Shown here in pieces: positions 53,369 to 60,090 of a stretch of 64,000 nt of DNA; the stretch's first letter is position 1; each line of letters opens with the position of its first letter. Made by a program: the position numbers and the translations under genes. The DNA is from Anaeromyxobacter_A sp035636195 (GTDB taxonomy: Bacteria > Myxococcota > Myxococcia > Myxococcales > Anaeromyxobacteraceae): contig DASPZP010000047.1 in the NCBI GenBank assembly GCA_035636195.1, positions 1-64,000 of the forward strand. Reading direction: 5' to 3'. The notes below the pieces were generated by a model. That model ran no database searches and had not been told where the DNA came from. It saw nothing but the letters and a program-made list of their open reading frames with translations.

Positions 53369-55087
53369 ATGAGACCGGGAAAGCTCTACTTCGGCGACAA
53401 CCTTCCGGTTCTGCGGGAGTTCATCGCCAGCGAGTCGGTCGATCTCGTTTACCTAGACCCACCGTTCAACTCCAAGCGCGACTACAACGTGCTTTTTGAG
53501 GAGCGGGACCTCTCGTCCTCGCGCGCGCAGATAAAGGCGTTCGACGACTGCTGGCATTGGGACCAGGGCACGCAAGACACCTATGAGGGGTTGACCGGCC
53601 CCGACGCGCAGGAGCGCGGAGCGCCGCCCGCGCTCTCGGCGTTGCTGGAAGCGTTCTACAAGGGCTTCCCGCAGCGAAACGACATGACGGCGTACCTCGT
53701 GATGATGGCGCCTCGATTGTTGGAACTGCGCCGTGTGCTTCGACCCACTGGCGCGCTGTTTCTGCATTGTGATCCAACAGCGAGCCACTACCTCAAGCTG
53801 CTGCTGGATGCGATCTTCGGCGCGCAGAACTACCGGAATGAGATCATTTGGAAGCGACAGACGTCCTCTGGCTACAAGGGCTCAAGCAGCTTCGGCAGGA
53901 ACCACGACACAGTCCTCTTCTACAGCAAGAGCAACGAGTACACATACCGCAACATCTACAAGCCCTATTCTCAAGAATACCTGACTAAGCAGTACAACAA
54001 GGTCGATGAGAATGGCCGAAGATATCGAACCCACTGGATTGGGACAAAGACGACAGCGGCAACCATCGCCAAGTACCTCAAGACTGGCAGGATAGTGAGG
54101 CGCGCGAACGGTTCTCTTGAGAAGCGGCTGTACCTAGATGAGCAACCGGGGATCGCTGTTGACAGTGTTTGGACTGACATAGGCGCGTTAACGCATGATG
54201 GCGCCGAGCGACTCGGTTATCCGACGCAGAAGCCGATCGCTTTGTTGGAGCGCATCATCACAGCCGCATCAAACGAGGGTGATGTCATCCTTGACCCGTT
54301 CTGCGGGTGCGGTACGACCGTCGAAGCGGCACACAAGCTCGGGCGGGAATGGATCGGCATCGACATCACGCACCTGGCGATCAGGGTCGTTCGCGACCGT
54401 CTGTCCACGAAGTTTCCGGGCATCGCTTACGAACTCCTCGGGGAGCCCCAGGACGTCGAGAGCGCGCGCATCCTTTCGGAGACCGACAAGTACCAGTTCC
54501 AGTGGTGGGCGATTCACAAGATCGGAGCGCACCCGGTCGGTGGGGTGCCGGGGAGCCGAGAGGGGAAGCGCGGCCGCGACCACGGCATCGATGGCGTCAT
54601 CAAGTTCCGTTCGGATGACAAGGTCCACGAGATCATCGTCTCCGTGAAGGGTGGTCGCTCGATCTCGCCAGCGTTCGTGCGCGAGCTGCAAGGGACCGTT
54701 CAGACCGAGAAGGCCGCCATGGGCGTCCTCCTCGTCATGCAGGAGCCCACCCAAGATATGACGACGGCCGCTGCCAAGGCCGGGACGTGGCGCGATCCGA
54801 CGACTGACAAGCGATACCCGAAGATCCAACTCCTGTCGGTCAGCGACATCTTCGAAGGAAAGCGAGTGCAGCACCCCGGGACCGAGATCGTCGAGCAGGG
54901 GCCGCAGGCCGGCCAGACGTTGCCACTACCAGGAATGGCTCAGCCGGACCCGCCGCCGCGCAAGGGGCGACTGATCACCGTCCCGGAGCAGCCTGCGGAA
55001 GCCCCGATTCCGCTCACCCAAGTTCGAGCCCCCGCCGCCGTGGCAGCACAAGCCACGCGGCGCAGGAAGGGCGGTGCCGACGAGTAG
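53369..55087 (+). CDS. Site-specific DNA methyltransferase with C-terminal nuclease-like domain
   Basis: A 572-residue protein. The methyltransferase part has motif IV DPPF (30-33, in YLDPPFNSKRDYN) and motif I FCGCGTT (311-317, in DPFCGCGTTVEAA), the beta-class order of Mod-type adenine or cytosine-N4 enzymes. Residues ~375-495 look like a PD-(D/E)xK/Mrr-type domain (GRDHGIDGVIKF, then IIVSVKGG), with Ser where an acidic residue would be classical. A basic tail follows. GC content and codon use are lower than in neighbours, indicating transfer. No separate restriction or specificity gene is present. Confidence 0.88.
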   Translation: MRPGKLYFGDNLPVLREFIASESVDLVYLDPPFNSKRDYNVLFEERDLSSSRAQIKAFDDCWHWDQGTQDTYEGLTGPDAQERGAPPALSALLEAFYKGFPQRNDMTAYLVMMAPRLLELRRVLRPTGALFLHCDPTASHYLKLLLDAIFGAQNYRNEIIWKRQTSSGYKGSSSFGRNHDTVLFYSKSNEYTYRNIYKPYSQEYLTKQYNKVDENGRRYRTHWIGTKTTAATIAKYLKTGRIVRRANGSLEKRLYLDEQPGIAVDSVWTDIGALTHDGAERLGYPTQKPIALLERIITAASNEGDVILDPFCGCGTTVEAAHKLGREWIGIDITHLAIRVVRDRLSTKFPGIAYELLGEPQDVESARILSETDKYQFQWWAIHKIGAHPVGGVPGSREGKRGRDHGIDGVIKFRSDDKVHEIIVSVKGGRSISPAFVRELQGTVQTEKAAMGVLLVMQEPTQDMTTAAAKAGTWRDPTTDKRYPKIQLLSVSDIFEGKRVQHPGTEIVEQGPQAGQTLPLPGMAQPDPPPRKGRLITVPEQPAEAPIPLTQVRAPAAVAAQATRRRKGGADE

Positions 55088-55183
55088 GCAACGCCTAGAT
55101 CCACGAAGCCGACGTGGCGGGGCCGTCGGGCTCCGCCGCTTCTGTCTGCGCGAGCCCCGTGCCATCCGTCAGGGGTGTGAAAT

Positions 55184-55555
55184 GTCAAACTGACCCACTA
55201 CCCGCCGGTGCGGCTCGCCATCGACGCCGCCGCGCGCCAGCTCACCGGCCTGCAGGCCATCGCCGACGTGGACTGCCGCGTCCTGTCCGCCGCGCCCGTC
55301 CCGCCGGCGCACGCGCTGGCGCCGCTCCTCGGCCCGCTCACCGCCTGCTGGGTCGCCCTGGGGCGCGATCCGGTGACGACCGACGTCGCCGCCATGCTGG
55401 CGCGCCCCGCCCAGCGCGAGCTCGACGCGCTCGTCGGGGAGGCGCTCGGGCTCGGCGCCCGCGCGGTCCAGGGCTCCCGGCGCGAGCTCAGCGCGCGGGT
55501 GGCCGCGAGGCTCGCGCACGCGGCGCAGGTCCGGGAGGCGCTGGCGGCGCAGTGA
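55184..55555 (+). pseudogene. Possible gene fragment at the right edge of the methyltransferase island
   Basis: An open frame of about 120 codons (VRLAIDAAARQLTGLQAIAD, then LARPAQRELDALVGEALGLG) with host-like composition but no ribosome binding site at its GTG (55208) and an in-frame stop just upstream. Its 3' end overlaps apbE on the other strand. It could be the C-terminal remnant of a gene split by the island, or a chance frame. Confidence 0.3.
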
Positions 55556-56585
55556 GCGGGGCGGCGGCGACGGCAGGTGGGCGGAACCGCCGAGCGCTGC
55601 CCGCCACGTGCACCCTCCCTCGAGCGTCGACGAGCAAGGCCGATACCTCGGGCATTCGCCGCAGGAGCGCGGCGCCACGCTCGGGGCCGAGCACGAACAA
55701 CCCGGTGGCGAGCGCATCGGCGACCGCGCCGTGCGGAGCGATCACCGTGACGCTCTCGGCGCCGGTCGCCGGATAGCCCGTGCTCGGGTCGAGGAGGTGG
55801 TGGTACCGGCGGCCATCGATGATGACGAAGCGCTCGTAGTCGCCGCTCGTGGAGACGGACTCGTCCCCCAGCGTCACCGTGGCCTCCACTCCCGCCGGCG
55901 CTCGCGGATCGCGGATGGCGACCGTCCAGGGACGGTCCCCGTTGCGGCCGCGAGCGGTCATGTCCCCGCTGGCGGCCACCAGCACGTCCTGGACGCCGCG
56001 GCTCACGAGGAAGTCCGCGGCGGCCTCGGCGATGTAGCCCTTGGCGATTCCTCCCAGGCCGATGCGCGCCCCGGGCCGCTCGAGGAAGGCGGTGCGATCG
56101 GCGGGCCCGAGCACGAGCTGCCGGTAGCCGACGAGCGCGCGACGGCGCTCCACCTGCTCCGGCGCCGGGAGGCGCCGAGGCTCCGCGCCGTCGAAGCGCC
56201 ACAGGCCGTCCAGGGCGGCCCAGGTCGGGTCGAACGCCCCGGCGGTCAGCTGCGAGACGCGGAGCGCGGTCGCCAGCACCTCGTAGAGCTCGGGCGGTAC
56301 GCGGACGGGCTCGACGCCAGCGCTGGAGTTGACGCGAGAGACCGGGCTCGCCGGGTCCCACTCCGACAGGATGGCTGCGAGCCGCTCCATCTCGGCGAAC
56401 GCCTCGCGGACGCGCTCCTCCAGCGCGTCCGGGTCGCAGCCGCGCACCGTCACCGCGACGAGGGTGGCCATCATCGGCCTGGCACGCCTGAGCGTGACCT
56501 CCTGGCAGGGGCGCTCCGCCGCGCGGAGCGGCGAGCTGGAGAGCATGCCCAGGGCGAGCATCGCGCTGGCGATGGCTGGCGTCAC
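55488..56585 (-). CDS. apbE: FAD:protein FMN transferase ApbE
   Basis: Attaches FMN covalently to a Thr/Ser of FMN-binding target proteins in the periplasm. The 365-residue product has an N-terminal signal sequence (ending SPLRAAERP), MMATLVAVTV, FDPTWAALDGLWRF, GARIGLGGIAKGYIAEAAAD, the VLVAASGDMTARG segment and HHLLDPSTGYPAT with the metal/FAD ligands. The GTG start overlaps the stop of the FMN-binding-protein gene, its likely substrate. The last ~35 residues are Pro/Ala-rich and variable. Confidence 0.93.
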   Translation of the reverse strand: MTPAIASAMLALGMLSSSPLRAAERPCQEVTLRRARPMMATLVAVTVRGCDPDALEERVREAFAEMERLAAILSEWDPASPVSRVNSSAGVEPVRVPPELYEVLATALRVSQLTAGAFDPTWAALDGLWRFDGAEPRRLPAPEQVERRRALVGYRQLVLGPADRTAFLERPGARIGLGGIAKGYIAEAAADFLVSRGVQDVLVAASGDMTARGRNGDRPWTVAIRDPRAPAGVEATVTLGDESVSTSGDYERFVIIDGRRYHHLLDPSTGYPATGAESVTVIAPHGAVADALATGLFVLGPERGAALLRRMPEVSALLVDARGRVHVAGSARRFRPPAVAAAPLTAPPAPPGPAPRARASRPPAR

Positions 56586-57160
56586 CGCGTCGATCGCTGT
56601 CCGCGCCGGCGCAGGAGCTCGGCCAGCCCCAGGCCCTTGCGCACGGCATACGCCGCCGAGTGAGAGGAGATGGTCGCCCCGCTGATGGCGTCGACGTCCT
56701 TGCCGACCACGAGTGGCTGCTTCAGCGTCTTCCCCGAGAACTGCGCGCGGAACCGGCGCTCCCGGACCTCGCCCCCGTGCGACTCGCGGTAGACCATCAC
56801 CTGGACGTCCTGCACGGTCCCGTCGGCCTTGACGCCGACCGCGAACGTGATGGGCAGGCTCTGGCCGATCACGTCGAGCACGAAGACGTACCCCTGCAGC
56901 GGGCCCGGCTGGCCGGGGGGCCGGGCCTCGGCAGAGGCCACCTCGAGATAGAGATACTTGCGGACCTCGATCTTCCGGCCGGCCGCGCGACTGAGCTCGG
57001 CGAGCTCTCCGTCCGAGAGCTCGAGCACCTTGCGCTCCGCCGCGACCCCGCTCCCGAACAGCGCCCGCGGCGCATCCCCCTCGGAGAGGAAGACCTGGTC
57101 CGCCCGGGCGGCGAGCGCGGGGAGCAGGGCGACCAGGAAGGCCGCCGCGCCGAGCTTCAT
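56582..57160 (-). CDS. FMN-binding domain protein (ApbE substrate)
   Basis: A 192-residue exported protein with a signal peptide (MKLGAAAFLVALLPALAARA) and a C-terminal FMN_bind domain. The flavinylation motif is in DAISGATISSHS (~168-179): the SGAT core matches the ApbE target consensus, with the Thr as predicted attachment site. Preceding strands (YVFVLDVIGQSLPITFAVGV, VQDVQVMVYRES) fit the NqrC/RnfG-like fold. It is coupled to apbE and to the membrane protein upstream and should act as a periplasmic one- or two-electron flavin carrier. Confidence 0.9.
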   Translation of the reverse strand: MKLGAAAFLVALLPALAARADQVFLSEGDAPRALFGSGVAAERKVLELSDGELAELSRAAGRKIEVRKYLYLEVASAEARPPGQPGPLQGYVFVLDVIGQSLPITFAVGVKADGTVQDVQVMVYRESHGGEVRERRFRAQFSGKTLKQPLVVGKDVDAISGATISSHSAAYAVRKGLGLAELLRRRGQRSTR

Positions 57161-57687
57161 GGCGGGTCGCCCCTGTCGTCGTCCCTGGAGCTCCACCTCC
57201 ACCGGTCCGGTCCCCACATCGCCCAGAGCGAGATGACCACCATGCACGACATGCCGGCCGCGAGCAGCACCCAGCCGGCGAGGAGCGCGTACGCGAAGCC
57301 TCCCGCCACATAGCGCACCGCCCATGGGCCCGCCAGCTCGAGCGCCGCGCCCAGGTATGTCGTCACCGTCAGTCCGATCCGGGTGCGGACCGAGAACCGC
57401 GTGGCGCTCATGAGGTGAGAGAGGATGAGCACGACGATGGGGACGGAGAAGAGGTGGAAGTGGCTCACCTCCACCATCTGCCAGAGCTGCTTCGGGAAGC
57501 TCATCTCGCTCTCGCCGCCGCGGTAGTAGGTGGCGATCGCGTGCGGGCTCCACCCGATGCGACCGGCAGAGAGCGCCAGCAGCGTGACCACCCCGGGCAG
57601 GGTGAGCGCGAGGAAGCCGCTGTACGCCAGGCGCGTCTCGAGCGAGGCAGTCCTCAGCTGGAATCCGCGCCTGGCGAACACTTGCAT
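57157..57687 (-). CDS. Four-helix membrane protein of the flavin operon
   Basis: A 176-residue protein with four membrane helices (~22-44, 72-96, 104-122, 128-156). Histidines cluster in helix 2 (EVSHFHLFSVPIVVLILSHL), and a Tyr/Gly/Glu loop (ATYYRGGESEMSF) lies before it. This suggests a b-heme or quinone site; that is inference. GGAAAG precedes the ATG. The stop overlaps the FMN-binding-protein start, so it probably passes electrons from the quinone pool to that carrier. Confidence 0.72.
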   Translation of the reverse strand: MQVFARRGFQLRTASLETRLAYSGFLALTLPGVVTLLALSAGRIGWSPHAIATYYRGGESEMSFPKQLWQMVEVSHFHLFSVPIVVLILSHLMSATRFSVRTRIGLTVTTYLGAALELAGPWAVRYVAGGFAYALLAGWVLLAAGMSCMVVISLWAMWGPDRWRWSSRDDDRGDPP

Positions 57688-57699
57688 CCGGCTTTCCTA

Positions 57700-58899
57700 T
57701 CAGAACAGCCAGGTCATGGCGGAGGCGAACTCGCGGTTCGTCGTCCCGTCGCCCAGCTGGCGAAGGCGGTAATCCGCCTTGAGGGCGATCTGCGGGATCG
57801 GCTTGTAGACGAGCCCGAACACCTCCGACAGCCGCCGGAACTCCATCCTCGACTGGAAGCCCGCCGGGACGTCCGCCTGCGTGTCCGCGTAGTCCAGCCG
57901 GGCGAAGGCGTTGAGCGCCTGCGTCGATTCGGGCGCCATGAGGCTCAGGACGTCGTAGGCGGCTTCCAGGTACCCGCCGCGCGACTGGGACGAGACAGGG
58001 CCGGCGGCGGCCTGCTCGGGCGAGGCCGCGGCGAGCGTCTGATTCAGGGCTCCTGCATGGTCGATGAGGAGCACGGCCGCCTCGGCCCGCGCGCTGAAGG
58101 CGCCCCGCCGCGTGCGGACGTCCGCCTCGATCAGGGTGACCGGCACGCTGCCCAGGGAGGCCGGGAGCGTGTTACCCGAGGTCCCTCGGTAAGCCGACGC
58201 CCCGAAGACGGTGCCGAGGATGGGTTCGTAGTCGAGCCGCAGCACGCCCCCCACGTCGCCCGCGTGCGCGAGCTGGCCCTCCTGGTGCCCGTCCTTGATG
58301 GCCGACTCGGCGGTGAACCCGTTCGCGTTGAACCCGTTGACCAGGTACGCCTGGTACCGGAGGCCCTCCGCCAGCTCCCCGAAGATGCCGATCCCCGGCT
58401 CGCGCCAGGTGGTGGGGATGACGAACGTGTCCACGTCCGGGCGGTCCACGCCGTTGAAGCTCGGCGGCTCGTGGTAGATGTTCACGATCCCGACCGGCAT
58501 CAGGATGATGCCGCCGCGCAGGTTGATCCGGCGGTGCAGCAGCCCGTCCAGGTAGGCCTGCTCGATCTCGACCTCGCCCCGGTCGTCGGCCGAGCTGATG
58601 GCGTGCTCCACCTCCACCTCCGAGTAGAAGCGGATGCGATCGGTGAAGTCGTGCCCGAAGAACAGCACGAAGCGGCGCATGTCGATCACGCCGGAGGCGT
58701 TGGTGGGCACGTTGAGCGTGAGCTCGCCATAGCCGCCGATGGTGGTGCCCGCGATGGCGCCGGAACGACCGAGCGAGTTCTCGATCGCCGATTCGCGCGG
58801 CAGGCTCGTCTCGGGCGCCGGCGCCGGCTGGGCGGACGCGGGCCGCGACAGCGCCACGAGCCCCAGGAACACGACAGGCCACACCGCGTATCGATTCAT
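57700..58899 (-). CDS. Outer-membrane porin-like beta-barrel protein
   Basis: A 399-residue exported protein: signal peptide (MNRYAVWPVVFLGLVALSRPASA), then alternating amphipathic strands (GTTIGGYGELTLNVPT, RFYSEVEVEHAISS, RINLRGGIILMPVGIVNIYH) and a terminal aromatic residue (ASAMTWLF), the usual outer-membrane insertion signal. The pattern resembles OprO/OprP-like or general porins. It lies 12 bp upstream of the four-helix protein gene in the Fur-box operon, so it may pass iron complexes or another acceptor. Confidence 0.82.
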   Translation of the reverse strand: MNRYAVWPVVFLGLVALSRPASAQPAPAPETSLPRESAIENSLGRSGAIAGTTIGGYGELTLNVPTNASGVIDMRRFVLFFGHDFTDRIRFYSEVEVEHAISSADDRGEVEIEQAYLDGLLHRRINLRGGIILMPVGIVNIYHEPPSFNGVDRPDVDTFVIPTTWREPGIGIFGELAEGLRYQAYLVNGFNANGFTAESAIKDGHQEGQLAHAGDVGGVLRLDYEPILGTVFGASAYRGTSGNTLPASLGSVPVTLIEADVRTRRGAFSARAEAAVLLIDHAGALNQTLAAASPEQAAAGPVSSQSRGGYLEAAYDVLSLMAPESTQALNAFARLDYADTQADVPAGFQSRMEFRRLSEVFGLVYKPIPQIALKADYRLRQLGDGTTNREFASAMTWLF

Positions 58900-59008
58900 C
58901 GTCGCCTTGCCTCCCCGGGCGTGGCCCGGGACGAAGAGAGCCCTGCGGCGCGGGGAATGCCGCGCCGTCGAGCTCCGGGTTTTGAAATCGGGGAAGACCC
59001 GCGGCGGG

Positions 59009-59224
59009 CTAGGCCGCCGCGCTCCTGCAGGGACAGCCCGGGCAGCCGTTGCCGCAACCATGGTCATCGCGGCTCCCGGTCACGATCTCGGCGACGTCGT
59101 CGCGGCAGTGACCGCAGTCCGTCCCGGCCCCGCTGGTGGCGACGATCTGGGCGTGCGACAGGCCAGCGGTCACCGCGTCGCGCAGTGCGCGGTCGGACAC
59201 GGCGTGGCAGGAACAGACGATCAT
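59009..59224 (-). CDS. bfd: Bacterioferritin-associated ferredoxin-like [2Fe-2S] protein
   Basis: A 71-residue protein with the BFD-type fold: CSC near the start (MIVCSCHAVSDRALRDAV) and CGHC (~37-40) as [2Fe-2S] ligands. A Cys-rich tail (CGNGCPGCPC) is unusual for Bfd. Bfd reduces bacterioferritin to release stored iron and is commonly induced when iron is low. AGAGGTGA precedes the ATG. It is the first gene behind the Fur-box-like site. Confidence 0.88.
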   Translation of the reverse strand: MIVCSCHAVSDRALRDAVTAGLSHAQIVATSGAGTDCGHCRDDVAEIVTGSRDDHGCGNGCPGCPCRSAAA

Positions 59225-59423
59225 CGCGCTTCACCTCTCGGCTGGTTCGTGACCATGACAACCATTTTCATTATCAGAAGACGGCGGCGGTCGGCATTGA
59301 CGGCGGTCAAGACGACGACGGGCGCGCGCAGGCTTCCACACCCACAGCGGACCTCATCTCCGGCCCTGCACGGCGAAGTAGGTGGGTCCGCGAAGCGCAC
59401 GAGGCGGGCCTGGCTGCCGTCGG
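59225..59423. other. Intergenic region between fur and bfd
   Basis: About 200 bp containing a Fur-box-like site near bfd. A 68-codon minus-strand frame spans it but has no protein-like features and contains the operator, so it is not called. Confidence 0.5.
59256..59276 (-). promoter_or_regulatory. Fur-box-like operator of the bfd-porin-flavin operon
   Basis: The 19-bp core GACAACCATTTTCATTATC (59257-59275) is close to the Fur consensus GATAATGATAATCATTATC, with outer TGA/TCA making a longer palindrome. It stands out as AT-rich in a GC-rich region. On the minus strand GATAAT within it could be the -10 of the operon promoter, so Fur binding would block transcription. It is 32 bp from the bfd ATG. 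Confidence 0.75.
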
Positions 59424-59966
59424 TCATGGAGGTGAACCCTCCCCTTCACGGCGCTGCGACCGATTCGCATTCTCCGCCGCCAGGGCAGACCTCGCCCGGC
59501 AGGCTGGGCAGCGACCGAGCAGCTGGAGCATGTGCCCCTCCAGGGTGAACCCATGTCGAGCGGCCACCTCCCGCTGGAGGATCTCGATGGCGTCGTACTC
59601 GAACTCCACCACGGCCCCGCACCCCTTGCAGACCAGGTGATCGTGGTGCTCCTGACCGACCGCCCGCTCGTAGCTCTTCTCATCGCCGGTCACCACCGCC
59701 GGCTGCACGATTCCAGCCTCGGTGAGCAGCGGCAGCGCCCGATAGACCGTCGCCTTCGAGGCGTGAAGCCCCCGGGCGCGGAGGTCCTCGACGAGCTCCT
59801 CGATGACGAAGTGCCCCTGCCGTCCCAGGATCGCATCGGCGATCGCGCGGCGGCCGGAGGTGAGCCGCAGGCCGTGGGAGGTGAGCACCGCCTCCAGGCG
59901 ACCGAGCGCTGCCTGGACGATGGCCGCTGCGGGAGGCGTCAGCCTTGAATTGAGACTGTGTCTCAT
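59424..59966 (-). CDS. Fur-family metalloregulator
   Basis: A 180-residue regulator. The N-terminal winged helix includes GLRLTSGRRAIADAILGRQG and HASKATVYRALPLLTEAGIV. The dimerisation part has the metal-binding HHDHLVCKGCGAVVEF and a second Cys pair in CPACRA. Sequence alone does not separate Fur, Zur and PerR. The nearby Fur-box operon suggests iron. ATG at 59966 is preferred for its AGGG upstream; a GTG at 59975 is an alternative. It is about 26 residues longer at the N-terminus than typical Fur. Confidence 0.9.
   Translation of the reverse strand: MRHSLNSRLTPPAAAIVQAALGRLEAVLTSHGLRLTSGRRAIADAILGRQGHFVIEELVEDLRARGLHASKATVYRALPLLTEAGIVQPAVVTGDEKSYERAVGQEHHDHLVCKGCGAVVEFEYDAIEILQREVAARHGFTLEGHMLQLLGRCPACRARSALAAENANRSQRREGEGSPP
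59951..59965. promoter_or_regulatory. Palindrome overlapping the fur-family start
   Basis: TGAGAC-TGT-GTCTCA is a perfect 6-bp inverted repeat covering the initiation region of the regulator gene. It could be an operator for autoregulation. It does not match the Fur box near bfd. Confidence 0.35.
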
Positions 59967-60090
59967 CTCGGCCACCCTAACGCAGAGCGGCCGGGCGTGT
60001 CAAAACCCGTCGAAATAGCCGTCCGGCGGCGGGGGTTTCCATCGGCGGCAGGTCGGGCCCCTATACTCGGGCCCGACCGCTCCCCCGCTC

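Noticed and set aside
55170..55200. Insertion sequence at the right edge of the methyltransferase island
   Set aside because: Only a short end-like motif is seen; no matching inverted end or transposase gene is present nearby.
59221..59427. 68-codon minus-strand frame between fur and bfd
   Set aside because: It contains the Fur-box-like operator and shows no protein-like features.
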